Below, one piece after another: positions 17,780 to 28,380 of a stretch of 32,500 nucleotides of DNA. A program made the translations under genes and the position numbers. The notes below the pieces were generated by a model that did no database searches, had not been told where the DNA came from, and saw nothing but the letters and a program-made list of their open reading frames with translations. Source of the stretch: Chrysomallon squamiferum (lineage: Eukaryota > Mollusca > Gastropoda > Neomphalida > Peltospiridae); contig CM022668.1 of NCBI GenBank assembly GCA_012295275.1, positions 15,830,891 to 15,863,390 on the forward strand, in the 5' to 3' direction. How positions within the stretch are numbered: position 1 is the first letter of the stretch; every line of letters starts with the position of its first letter.

Positions 17780-18180
17780 ATTTTTAAAATATTTATCTCT
17801 GGCGTCAGACAGACACTCCCTCTACAAGAAAGCCTTTCTTTCGCTTGCAGTATATAATTTCCATTTGTCTGCCAGTGTGAGATATCCCACTCGCAAATCA
17901 CAAAGACAAACTCTGTGATTTCGTTAACTGACAGCTGTTAGACGTGGCCAGTGCCAGGGTGGCCTGTGAAGAGTTATGCCCCCTTCTCGGGAGCTCTTCT
18001 GAGGCGAAGACTGATGTGTTTTGACAGGTCATATAGGAGGAAATTGTAGCCCATTGATTGCCATGGAAAAGTCAACAGTGGAAAGTGTGCCAGTTTAAAG
18101 AGTCTGGGATGGTGGAAAAACATTTCTCGATACTTTCAAAATTGCGCTTGTTAAAAGTGGCGGAATAGGCACAAATTTTT
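17780..18180. promoter_or_regulatory. Complex patch with TALE-homeodomain words
   Basis: TGACAGCTGTTA (17929-17940) is one base from the TGIF/MEIS palindrome TGACAGCTGTCA. TGACAGGTCA (18022-18031) is a second TGACAG word and TTGATTG (18054-18060) is PBX-like. The stretch from 17920 to 18120 is of balanced composition and free of simple repeats, with no long ORF. Regulatory role inferred. Confidence 0.25.
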
Positions 18181-18189
18181 TTTTGATAT

Positions 18190-18212
18190 AAAAAAAAAAA
18201 AAAAAAAAAAAA
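18190..18212. repeat. poly-A tract
   Basis: 23 A residues in a row. Confidence 0.95.
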
Positions 18213-18289
18213 TTAGTTTCCGTTGATGCAGCAAAATGAATGTTTATTCGCTCAGATTAGGAATAATAAATAGAAGATAGGTTTAATTC

Positions 18290-18800
18290 CACACCCAGAT
18301 TTTAATGTAAACCATTAAAAATACCTCATTTCTTCTTGTGTGGAAGGTTCTCACCAGAACTGTGAGGATTTTAATGTAAACCTGAAACTACTCTAGTTTC
18401 TTTGTAAATCAGTCCATGTTTTTTATGTAAAGAATTAATTTTTTTTTTTTTAATGTAAACATTACTGTATCATATTTTATCTTGTAGAACATTTTCTTTG
18501 TTAATGTAAACTGTTATATATACATGATATTTAGTCTTGTAAAGAATTTCTCGTATAATTTGAATATTAGCCTTTTATTGTTTCGTAAAAAGTTTTCATA
18601 GAAACACTGAGACTGTTAATATAAGCCAATGTATACTGTATGTATTGTTCTTAAAAATTTCTTTCATAATTTGAATGAAAGCCTTTTAATGTAATAAGCA
18701 ATATACCAGATTTTATCACAAAATTACAAGATGGTTATTGCAAACCACTATGTGATGTATTTAATCTTGTATAAAATTTCTTGCATAATTTGAATAAGAC
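18290..18800. repeat. Old degenerate tandem repeat
   Basis: TTTAATGTAAAC recurs at about 18301, 18370, 18449 and 18501. In the right part, TAATTTGAA with upstream CTTGTA...AATTTC recurs at 18556, 18667 and 18786, a period near 115 bp. Copies are heavily diverged. Confidence 0.65.
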
Positions 18801-18906
18801 ATTACAAGAAAACCATAAAACATCACATTCCATTGTTTCCTCCCATTTTAGCCACAGAGCATATAAAAATAATCTTGCTTCCAAATAAAAGAGTCGTAAC
18901 TTTTTC

Positions 18907-19090
18907 ACTGCCAGTAGGAAGGTGCGCAGAGAAAATGACTTACTGCTAATTTGAAAAAGAGTAGTTTGTTTTTCGCTGCCAGTAGGAAGGTGCACAGAGA
19001 AAATGACTTACTGCTAATTTGAAAAAGAGTAGTTTGTTTTTCGCTGCCAGTAGGAAGGTACAGAGAGAAGATTACTTACTGCTAGATGAA
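18907..19090. repeat. 68-bp minisatellite, about 2.7 copies
   Basis: CTGCCAGTAGGAAGGT occurs at 18908, 18976 and 19044, exactly 68 bases apart. The first two copies are nearly identical; the third is decayed after about 50 bases. Confidence 0.92.
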
Positions 19091-19265
19091 AAATGAATAG
19101 CCCACAGTTATTTCTTCATCCCTGTTTTCACAGCAAATATTTCAGTTTTCATAACGCAATTCTAAAATGAGTCGCATAATAATTTTGCTATCCATTACGT
19201 TTTTGCTGTATTAAATGTTAAAACTGATCAGTCACCAAAGATCTGAAAACAATCTCTAGGCTAAT

Positions 19266-19330
19266 GATTTGTATTTAAGATTTGTATTTAAGATTTGTAT
19301 TTAAGATTTGCATTTAAGATTTGTATTTAA
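19266..19330. repeat. 13-bp minisatellite, 5 copies
   Basis: GATTTGTATTTAA repeated five times with one substitution. Unrelated to the 13-bp array near 12.2 kb. Confidence 0.95.
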
Positions 19331-19433
19331 CTGCAGATTAAAACACGTCGTGCATTTGTCATCTGTTTCTTCATCATGTAATTAGACTTGTTAGGTTTAC
19401 ATCAGTAATTACAGTTTTATCAGACAGGAGACG

Positions 19434-19660
19434 GTTATTTCAAACAACAGACAGATATCTCTAATACGAGTAAGTTATTTCAAATACCAGACAGCTATCT
19501 CTAATACAAGTAAGTTATTTCAAATACCAGACAGCTATCTTTAATATGAGTAAGTTATTTCAAATACCAGACAGCTATCTCTAATACGAGTAAGTTATTT
19601 CAAATACCAGACAGTTATTTCAAATACCAGACAGATATCTCGAGAAACAGACAGATATCT
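19434..19660. repeat. 40-bp minisatellite
   Basis: GTTATTTCAAA occurs at 19434, 19474, 19514, 19554 and 19594 (exact 40-bp steps) and then at 19614, a 20-bp step. Each unit is made of GTTATTTCAAATACCAGACA and GCTATCTCTAATACGAGTAA, which look like diverged 20-bp halves. The array ends in ACAGATATCT phrases. Confidence 0.93.
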
Positions 19661-19835
19661 GGCAGCTGAGACATAAAAGATTAAAATAAAACAATTCGGA
19701 GAATTTGGAAATTGTCAAGCACTCAAGGAATGGGAGAGTGTAAGATTTGAGTTCAAACTTTCACTTTCTATTTTTACATTCTCTGCATCTGTTTATCTTT
19801 ATTTTTCTTGTGGGTTTTCTTACATGTTGTGTAAA

Positions 19836-19897
<62 letters not shown>

Positions 19898-20629
19898 TTG
19901 TATATTATGTTTTCAAGTATAATGTATATGTATACTTCAGGCAAATTTTTATTTTATTTTTATGACATTAGCAATAGGGTGTGATATGTATGTCGTTTTT
20001 GTGTTTGTCTGTCTGTCTTTCTGTCTACATGTTTGTTTATATGTGTGCATTTTTAATACAGTATTATGACAGTTTTATACTAATAATTATCTATACAACG
20101 AATGTGTTTTCATAAATATGCCACGAACACATATATACATGTAAAGTTTTACACATACACACACACAGACACTCACCTACAAGACACTCACTGACAAACA
20201 CAGACATACACAAACCCAGACACACATCTTACATACACACACATGCATATATCTGCACAGGAAAAAAAAAAAATCTAGTTAATATTAAATATGAAACTAG
20301 ATAGCAGAATGTAATAAAAGATCTTATTAATTAATTATATTCTGGAAATTAATTTCTTCGACTTTGCTAATTTGTGCCAGCCTGTCTCATCTTTTCATGT
20401 CTGATAGTTATTTTTAAAATAACAACAATAATAATAATAATTAATAATAAAGGCAACAACAACTGTAATAATAATAATAATAAGAAGAAGAAGAAGAAGA
20501 AGAAGAACAAAAAGAACTCAGTAAAGTATTAAGTACCTATTTAACTTACAACAATACATTATAAATGTAATTGATTCATCACTGATTCATGCAAATGGTT
20601 ACGAATCATACAGATAGCAAAAGAAGAGA
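19661..20629. other. Simple-repeat-rich DNA, no gene
   Basis: (GT)n at 19849-19894, a TGTC tract near 20007, a CA-rich stretch with GACAC words (20150-20250), a poly-A run near 20263, (AAT)n near 20430-20482 and (AAG)n at 20483-20507. Confidence 0.75.
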
Positions 20630-21000
20630 CTTTTATTCTTGTCAAATAGCAGCAAGGAATCATTGACGTCAACCTTCCCATAAACAGTTTTATGTAACAC
20701 ACCACTGTCTTTTAATAAAACCACTCACATAGCAGAGTCCGGAATGGGAAATTGCCCCCAAAAATGAGCCATGAGGAGCATGGATCTTGTTAATTGTTAA
20801 ATCTCAGACATTTTTCCCTCTAACCACAGATACAGTTGTACCAGCAGTGATACAGAGTATCGCAAAAAGACCCATGTTTTATCTAAAGAGTTTTAAATTT
20901 ATTTTACTCTTCCGCCAAAAGTGCTTGCTACTGTGATAAATTACTCAAATATGACGTGACAGGGATAAAAATACAGAGTGCAGATAATGAGAACATAAAG
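20630..21000. promoter_or_regulatory. Complex patch with CRE and RUNX words
   Basis: TTGACGTCAA (20663-20672) is a perfect palindromic cAMP-response-type element. TGACGTGA (20952-20959) is a near match. AACCACAG (20822-20829) and AACCACT (20719-20725) are RUNX-like. No ORF of note. Confidence 0.28.
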
Positions 21001-21520
21001 AACTCTTTATTTTTTAGTTTAGAACATTTTAGAAACTGTCTCCTTTCGTAGATATGTTGTTTTTTTTTAATAATAATTATCCTTTATCTGATTTGCAAAA
21101 TAAGCAGTGTCTCTCAGATCTGAAGTTAAAATACAAATAATAATAATAATAATAATAAGTAAATAAATAAAAGTATATATATATATATATATATATAAAA
21201 GACAGTATCATCTTAATTATTAAAAAAAAGCCTTAATATTTTCAAATTAAAAAAGAAAAATCTTAAATACCCCAAAAAGTTTGTTTTAAAAAGGATATAT
21301 AAGAAATTAACAAGGACTAATTTTGAATATCAAAATTTTGAAAGATTCTCTTTATTGTATCTCCTTTCTTGAAGAGTTCCAAATGATTGTCTCCCTTAGA
21401 TTACAGATTATTATGAGGGAAGTCGAGATGGATGCTCCATCCATCATCATTTCAGCTGCTGAGTTGATTGAGAGAAAAGATAATCACAGAGAGGCTGAGA
21501 AATTCACACACAGACACACA
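21001..21520. other. AT-rich DNA, no gene
   Basis: (AAT)n near 21137-21157 and (AT)n near 21174-21196. The last 150 bases (from 21370) are more complex and open in the forward direction into the 72-bp array, without an ATG in the array's Thr-rich frame. Confidence 0.6.
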
Positions 21521-22134
21521 ACAGCTATGTTGTTGTCAGACACTGGCAACTACTACAGTAACGCAGACTACAGCTACACTGTTGTCAGACACTGGTAGTA
21601 TGTCCATGTATACCATGACAACTACTACAGTAACGCAGACTACAGCTACACTGTTGTCAGACACTGGTAGTATGTCCATGTATACCATGACAACTACTAC
21701 AGTAACGCAGACTACAGCTACACTGTTGTCAGACACTGGTAGTATGTCCATGTATACCATGACAACTACTACAGTAACGCCTACAGACTACAGCTACACT
21801 GTTGTCAGACACTGGCAGTATGTCCATGTATACCATGACAACTACTACAGTAACGCAGACTACAGCTACACTGTTGTCAGACACTGGCAGTATGTCCATG
21901 TATACCATGACAACTACTACAGTAACGCAGAATACAGCTACACTGTTGTCAGACACAACTAATATAACCATACAGATCTTTGCTACTACAACTACTACAG
22001 TGATTCAAACTACAACAACACTGTTGTCAAACACAACACGTATAACCATACAGATCTTTGCTACTACAACTGCTACACTGACACAGACAACAGCCACATT
22101 GTTGTCAAACACACCTATGAAGAACAACAGATTA
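21521..22134 (+). repeat. 72-bp minisatellite with Thr-rich open frame
   Basis: Units start at 21595, 21667, 21739, 21815 and 21887. The third step is 76 because of a 4-base CTAC insertion near 21781; the others are exactly 72. Two diverged 78-bp units follow from 21955 and 22033. The forward frame reads TMTTTTVTQTTATLLSD and GSMSMY per unit, changing to ITIQIFATTTTTV in the 78-bp units. All unit lengths except the 76 are multiples of three, and the frame stays open to TAA at 22135. It resembles a mucin-like Thr/Ser repeat, but the other strand and another frame are also open and no ATG or signal peptide is evident. The 4-base insertion breaks the frame once. Confidence 0.9.
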
Positions 22135-22149
22135 TAAATTTTAAAAAAA

Positions 22150-22341
22150 ATGTATCACATTCCATTGACCAGATTTGATCCCAGTAACCATTGCGATGTC
22201 TTGGCCAACAAACAGTGTTTAAGAAGTGGACTACATCAGTGTTCTGTGTATGTGTTAGACACTCTAAGATGGTGTTTCTCTGCACAGGGCAAACCCGGTG
22301 AAGTTGTAAACCAGATCAGCAGGCGCTGTAAACAAAGCTGA
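22150..22341 (+). CDS. Small Cys-containing ORF, 63 codons
   Basis: True ATG with A at -3, beginning MYHIPLTRFDPSNHC. Composition is ordinary, with five Cys. It is in the same frame as the end of the Thr-rich array and 12 bases after its stop. TTTCTCTGCACAG|GGC (about 22288) inside it resembles a splice acceptor, so part could be an exon. No family recognised. Confidence 0.15.
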   Translation: MYHIPLTRFDPSNHCDVLANKQCLRSGLHQCSVYVLDTLRWCFSAQGKPGEVVNQISRRCKQS

Positions 22342-22364
22342 TAATGTTTAATCATGTATAAAAG
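22327..22364 (+). promoter_or_regulatory. Forkhead word and TATA-like box
   Basis: TGTAAACA (22327-22334) is a perfect forkhead site overlapping AACAAAG (TCF/SOX-like). TATAAAAG (22357-22364) is a strong TATA-box match 23 bases downstream. No downstream gene was found, which weakens the promoter reading. Confidence 0.22.
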
Positions 22365-22449
22365 CTTCTGACAGGCCCAGGAAAGCAGCATTTTGGTATC
22401 TTAATGCACGGCAGAACGCATGTGTGACTCGTGATAAACTGTCTAGAAA

Positions 22450-22817
22450 GCAGTACAATTTTTATTTTTTATTTTTTATTTAAAAAAACCAAAAAAAAAA
22501 CCCTATCTAAACGTACGTTTTACTAAAGTAAATGTTGGTAAACTCTCGGGTTTTTGTTCTTGTTCTTGGAAGAATTATAACAAATAGTTGTTCACATCTT
22601 GTGTCTGTCTGTCTGTCTGTTTATCTGCATGTCTATCATTTAATTAGTCTGTCGTACAAGTTTTTTTTTGTTTTTTTTTTTTTTTTTGTTTTTAAAGGAA
22701 AATGCAGTTGTTGTAGGTTTGAACGAAAAAAAAATTGTAACTGAAATAATCTGAGGTGAAAGTGTGAAATGGAGCCTGCACTGGTTGTGTTAGAAAATTA
22801 TTTATATACATGTGTAT

Positions 22818-22818
<1 letters not shown>
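22450..22818. other. AT-rich DNA, no gene
   Basis: Contains a TGTC tract near 22601 and poly-T near 22660-22687. Confidence 0.6.
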
Positions 22819-22861
<43 letters not shown>

Positions 22862-22883
22862 ACACACAGACACACACACACAC
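22819..22883. repeat. (CA)n with GACA interruptions
   Basis: A pure CA run of about 36 nt followed by CAGA-interrupted CA. Confidence 0.95.
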
Positions 22884-23214
22884 ATATATATACTTACAGA
22901 TAAATGTATTTAACATTGGACATAAATGTGATTTTTAAGTGTATAATATATTTGTGTATGTGTATGTTTATCTGTGTGTGTGTATGTACTTATGTATGTA
23001 TTCTTGTATGTATGTATGTATAATGTAACATCATGTTTGTATGTACACACACACACACACACACATATATATGTATATATGTATATATACAAGTGTATGT
23101 TATATATGCACATTATGTGTTAATGTATATAACAATGAATGGTCCTGGTCATAAAAAAAAAAAAAAAAAAGAAAGAAATTAATAAAACAAAATGAATCGA
23201 CACAAAACAAATAA
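22884..23214. repeat. GT, GTAT, CA and AT simple repeats
   Basis: Interleaved tracts, with (CA)n at 23042-23064 and poly-A at about 23153-23170. No gene. Confidence 0.8.
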
Positions 23215-23440
23215 ACACACAACAATACCGTTCACACTACGACTCTGAATTGATCAGACGCTGTTTTGTGATGGATTAGTATCATTAAAATTAGTTTGTT
23301 TCTGGTAAATTATTTCCAGCTAATCAGCAAGGCCAACACCGGTCAAGATAGATGACGAGGAAAGTAATAAAAATATTGAGTTTCAAACAGTCCACCGCAT
23401 ACACTGAAATTGTCAGTTATTGCTTCTGTCAGAGTTTGAT
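23215..23440. promoter_or_regulatory. Complex patch with opposed GGATTAG/CTAATC
   Basis: GGATTAG (23273-23279) and CTAATC (23320-23325, GATTAG on the reverse strand) are K50-homeodomain-like words in opposite orientation. The sequence is complex, contains CpG, and has no ORF. Confidence 0.2.
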
Positions 23441-23944
23441 TTGTTTTTTGTTTTTTTCTTCTTCTAATTATTTTCTTGTTGTTGTTAGTAGTATTGTTAT
23501 TAATATTATTATTAAGTTGCTTTTATAATGTTATTTTCATACGTATGACCACAGATGTATATACATATAAAGTTTTACACACACACACACAGACACACAC
23601 ACAGACACATACATATCTTACATAGATATACATGCATATATTTATTATTATTATTATTATTGTTATTATCATCATCATCATCATCAATTAACATCATCAT
23701 CATCATTTTTCACTGTTATTATTCAGGTTTAAATTAACAACTACATCTAGATTTAACCATTAACTGAACCAATTTCGCCACTCTTTCCAATCCTCAATTA
23801 AATTCCACATGCAACATCATAATAATACTTTTGTAACTCATAGTCACAATCATAGTAAAAAAAAGAAAAAAAAATAAAAAAAAAAAAAAAGAAAAAAGAG
23901 AAAAAGAGAAAACATACATTTAAAAAAGTGTACGATTTAAAATA
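23441..23944. other. Simple-repeat-rich DNA, no gene
   Basis: TTG/TTA tracts, a CA tract (about 23577-23605), a TTA then ATC tract (23640-23705) and a purine-only A-rich stretch (about 23857-23912). Confidence 0.75.
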
Positions 23945-24175
23945 ATGGTTATTAATGTGAAATTTGGCTTGATACGGCAGTGAAGAATGGCTTGTTTCAG
24001 TGGAAAGGAAAGTAATTATGCCACTAACTTAATTTAATCACTGGTGCCAAGTGTCAGATTGCCAGTAATTAGGACAGAAATAAACCTGGAGCAGAGAAAA
24101 AGAATAAATAAATATAAAAATGTTTCAGCTGGGCCTTTCCCCAGAAGGTCTTTGTGTTGCCTGGTCATTTCTCGC
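23945..24175. promoter_or_regulatory. Complex patch with two TAATTA words
   Basis: TAATTA at 24013-24018 and 24066-24071, with TTAATTTAATC and CAAGTGTCAG between. No coding evidence. The right edge runs into the triplet mosaic. Confidence 0.2.
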
Positions 24176-24200
24176 GTTGTTGTTGTTGTTGTTGTTTGTT

Positions 24201-24232
<32 letters not shown>

Positions 24233-24840
24233 GGTGGTGGTGGTGGTGGTGGTGGTGGTGGTGTAGTTGTTGTAATTGACGATGTTGTAGTAGTAGTTGT
24301 TGTTGGTGTTAGTATTGGTGACGTTCCAGTTGTAGTTATTTGTGCTGCGATAGATGTTAATATTATTGGAAGTTTTGTTATTGTTATTGTTATTATTTAT
24401 GTTGAGTAGTAGTGATACTAGTAAGAGTAGTAGCAACAGTAGTAGTAGTAATAGAAGTGATAGTAGTAGTAGGAGTAGTAGCAATATTACTTGTATAGTA
24501 GTAATAATAGCAGCAGTAGTAGTTGTAGTTGTAGTGGTATTTATGTTGTTATTGGGATGCAGTTTGTTTAGTAGTAGTTGATGGTTTTGTTGTCATTAGC
24601 ACTTGTTGTTGTTTGTTTGTTGTTTTTGTTGTTTTTCATATTGGCACTGGTTTTATTATTTATTTTTATTTTTTATTTATAATAGCCATAATAATAGCAT
24701 CAGCTGTAGAACTAATAGCAAAGAAGTAGTAGTCATAATACTGTCTGCAACAGTCACAGTATGATAATAGTTGTTGTTGTAGAAGTAGTAGTAGTAGTAG
24801 TAGTAGAAGTATCATGTGATAGTTATAGTAGTAATAAAAA
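24176..24840. repeat. Triplet-repeat mosaic (GTT, GGT, GTA, AGT)
   Basis: About 665 bases built almost wholly of triplets: GTT (24177-24216), GGT (24217-24262), then mixed GTA, GTT, TAT and AGT with single substitutions. Open frames in both directions (Val/Gly on one strand; Asn, Thr or Leu on the other) follow from composition. Confidence 0.9.
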
Positions 24841-25159
24841 CAGTAATAATATAAATACCTTAACATTAATTTAGCTAAATAATAATAAAGATGATGATGA
24901 TGATTTTGATGACTTTTATCCATATTCTTTCAATTTACTTGTTACTATATTAATACAATGATATCTGATTAAATTTTTTGTTGTTGTTTTTTTTTTTTTT
25001 TTTTTTTCTTTATTATTCATTTATAATTATTAAATCTTATTTATTTAATTATTGTTAGGGTTTTTTTTTTTGTGTTTTTTAAATATATATAACTGATGTA
25101 TTTCATTAACAGATAATTACATTGTGATACTAAATGTTTATCTAGATCAATAGATTAAT
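24841..25159. other. AT-rich DNA, no gene
   Basis: A short GAT tract near 24889 and poly-T at about 24985-25007. Confidence 0.65.
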
Positions 25160-25500
25160 AATACTGAATTATTTTAATTTAAACATTTAATAAAACAAAC
25201 AGAAAAAGGTATCATGATGATGTAATAGTACATGTATTATACTAATATTAAATTGTAGTATTTTGAAATTAAACATCAAAAATAATTAAACTGAAGTAAA
25301 AGTACAAACTCATCTTAATATTAAACTGTTTTAATTTACCTTTTAATAAAATAACAGATTATCAAGTTGATATATTAGTACTATACAATGCTAATATTAA
25401 ATTGTTTTAACTTAGATTTTAACTTTTAAAAATACACATATATATATATGTGATCTGATACTAAAATTAAATTATTTTAATTTAGATTTTAATTTAAAAA
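25160..25500. repeat. Degenerate tandem repeat, about 80 bp
   Basis: ATTAAATTGTTTTAA-like phrases recur at about 25160, 25245, 25322, 25406 and 25467, often followed by TTTTAATAAAA and CAG. Strongly diverged. Confidence 0.55.
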
Positions 25501-26451
25501 AATAAAAATTTAAAAAAACCCCATTAAAATAAATATATTGACACAGTAACAAATTGTAATGGTAAAAATCTGCAACATTACTTTAATATTATCCCAACAT
25601 CTGTGTTTTTAATAATTCTAACTATTGATAAATGCGTAACTGTGAAGTTTTCAAGGTAAACTCACTAATTCGATACATTCGGTATAAATCAGAATTTAGT
25701 TATGTTAGACATGTGGACAGATAAAGCATATATCTTTGTTCACTGAATTAAATGTGTTTCTGTATTAAATAATAAATGTTTCTTTTACATGCGAAGAATA
25801 GTTTTGCATTGTGTTTGTAAAACGAGCATTTTCCCAGTTTGTTTAGATTGTGTTCACCTTTTCAAACTGACGAAATATATTGATGAACTAATACAAAAAA
25901 TAATAATAATAAAATTAAAATTTTAAAAAAAAGTATAGTAAAATAAAAAAAATAAAATATATATTTTTTTTTTAAAAGTAGTGTAAAATAAAATAAAATA
26001 ACAACATAACATAACATAACAACATTAAATAAAATAAAGATAAAAAAAAAAAAAAAAAAAAATAATAAAGCAACAATCCAATAAACTCTTTCATTTTTCT
26101 TCTATTTTTTTTTCTACTATCTTATACATTAACTGAACATTTTAACTCTATACTTTGATATAAACTTATACTCTGCCTATAAATTAAATTGTAAAATAAA
26201 GTGTATTGTATGTATGACCTGGTATTTTTAACTAAACTGTACATTACTGCACTGATGTTTAAATCATTCCAAATTTTAAAACGGTTAATTTCAAACAGTA
26301 AATAAATTTCATAATAATAATAATTGTATTAAAATCATGATGATGATGATGATGATGATAAATCTGTATGGCTGAACAGATGATATTAAAATATTTCTTT
26401 ATATTCTTATATTATTATTATTTTTTTATTTATTATTATCATTATTATTAC
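25501..26451. other. AT-rich DNA, no gene
   Basis: Unique DNA at 25560-25890, then A-rich pentamer-like DNA (AAAAT, AACAT; 25900-26042), poly-A (about 26043-26061), unique DNA, and a GAT tract near 26337-26359. Confidence 0.65.

Positions 26452-26502
<51 letters not shown>
26452..26502. repeat. (TTG)17 microsatellite
   Basis: A pure run flanked on both sides by TTA triplets. Confidence 0.96.
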
Positions 26503-26503
<1 letters not shown>

Positions 26504-26510
26504 ATTATTA

Positions 26511-26830
26511 TTACTTAGATTTTACCTCTAAACACCCAACATCTACATAAAATTTCCTAATTACTTATTGATTCTAAATCTTTGATTTTAGTCTTAGATA
26601 TTTATCCGAGTCAAATTTGTTAAAGATATTTTTTTCATTACTTCCACATAAATCTTTGATTTTTGCTCTCAAACACACATTATATTCATGTAAGATTTTC
26701 TTATTTCTTGATTCTAAACCTTTGATGTCATTTACCCTTAAATACCCAACATCAGCAAAAAATAATTCTTATTATTTATTTGGTTCCAAATCCTCAATTT
26801 TACCTTTAAACATCCAATACCTGTAGAAAA
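26511..26830. repeat. Degenerate tandem repeat, about 70 bp
   Basis: ATTCTAAATCTTTGAT-like phrases occur near 26571, 26645, 26711 and 26783, each followed by TTTTACC-like and AAACACCCAACAT-like parts. Spacing is 66-74 bases. Confidence 0.65.
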
Positions 26831-26902
26831 CATTTTTTTTTTTTTTTTTTTATTTGTTTCTAGGAATTAAATAGATTTTAAAATGGGCAGCATCTGAATC
26901 AG

Positions 26903-26945
<43 letters not shown>

Positions 26946-27338
26946 TGGATTCTAAATTTAAGAATTTTTTCCACCTACGAATTTTTCTTCATTCTTAATT
27001 TTACCAAGATGCCTCTGGTGCTATTTTTGTTTGTTTATTTGATTTTTTAAATATCTGACTTTTTAAATTTTTTTTTTTTTTTTTTTTTTTTTGTTGCTTT
27101 TAGCTTTAATACAGTCTATGCTGTTTGGGTTTGTGAGGTGAATTCTGTTGGTGACAAAACACATTAAGTTTAAATAGTTACTGTGTAAAACAGTACAGTG
27201 TTTCAGTCCATGTGTTGTTAGATGATACTACAAGTGTAACCAATATCTACGATTTCCTGCACAGGTCGAGTTTGTCTCTGAAATAAATTCTCGAAATTAA
27301 ATACGTGAAATCAGATCTGGACAGACACTGTTTCAGTG

Positions 27339-27372
<34 letters not shown>

Positions 27373-27756
27373 CTTTTCAAACTTTATTTTTATTTATATG
27401 TTTTTGTTTTGTTATTTTTTACTGTTTAAAAAAAGAATTTGGTTTGAGGTAACACTATTTTATACATCTTTTTTTCTTCTTTTTTTTAAATATTCTGCAA
27501 ATGTTGAGGTATATTGTGGGTGCATATATATGTATGTATATATTTATATATGTGTGTTTGTGTGTTTATGTTTGTTTGGATAGACAGATGAACAGATGGA
27601 AAGACAGATAGATGCAGATAATAAAATAATAATAGCACAATTTTTTTTTTATATGTCTGCCTATGTGTTTATGTTAAAAGATATATACAAAGTTAGTAGC
27701 TAATTTTTTTGTATTTTTAAATGTATGCATATGTGTGTGTATGTTAATATATGTAA

Positions 27757-27759
<3 letters not shown>
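26831..27759. other. AT-rich DNA with poly-T and TTA tracts
   Basis: Poly-T near 26832, 27069 and 27342-27372, (TTA)n at 26907-26945, a short unique patch at 27100-27340, and GTAT-type repeats from 27520. No gene. Confidence 0.7.

Positions 27760-27801
<42 letters not shown>
27760..27801. repeat. (GT)21 microsatellite
   Basis: Pure GT run. Confidence 0.96.
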
Positions 27802-27802
<1 letters not shown>

Positions 27803-27972
27803 TTGCATGTTAAAACAGCAGTACTGAAAGACAATGAGTTAACATTTGGTAAGGTAAACAGTGCCAAAAATAATGTACAAATTTACACGTTACTCTTCAT
27901 AGTTCTCAAATGCTCTCTTTTTAAGTTTTCCAAACAAATCTACATTTTAAGTTATAAAAGGTTATATATGTT

Positions 27973-27974
<2 letters not shown>
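27802..27974. other. Short unique DNA between GT and GA tracts
   Basis: Nothing recognisable. Confidence 0.6.

Positions 27975-28032
<58 letters not shown>
27975..28032. repeat. (GA)29 microsatellite
   Basis: Pure GA run. Confidence 0.97.
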
Positions 28033-28034
<2 letters not shown>

Positions 28035-28380
28035 TGTTTCTTAATTACAGGTATATTATAACATAATTATTAATTTCATTAATAATATTACACTGCTGTT
28101 TTCAATTAATTACTTTTACATAATAACAGAGTTTATAAGTTCTATAACATCTACAAGTCTAGATTATTCAGAATTTTATTTATTAATTTATTATTATTAT
28201 TATTATTATTATTATAAATGTCATTTTATTATTATAAATGTCATTTTGCTATTTGCTGCTGTTGTTATAATTTATTTTATAGTCTGTAATATAAAAATAT
28301 TTGATTAAAACATAGCAGCATTTAATTTGTATTAAAATCCCTTTTTTAAATGTATTCAGTCTAATGTGACATTTTATTAC
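28033..28380. other. AT-rich DNA with TTA tract and small duplication
   Basis: (TTA)n at about 28185-28216, overlapping a tandem duplication of TATTATAAATGTCATTTT ending near 28247. No gene. Confidence 0.7.

Noticed and set aside
18735-18995. 86-codon reverse frame
   Set aside because: It begins inside the 68-bp repeat at a GTG, runs through degenerate repeat DNA, and shows no family feature.
22016-22110. Complete mucin gene
   Set aside because: Only the Thr-rich repeat is seen. No signal peptide, Cys-rich domain, ATG in frame or splice-supported exon was found, and there is a 4-base frame break.
24044-24484. Val/Gly and Asn/Thr/Leu-rich frames of about 120 codons
   Set aside because: Explained fully by the triplet mosaic. 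The frame has no non-repetitive core.
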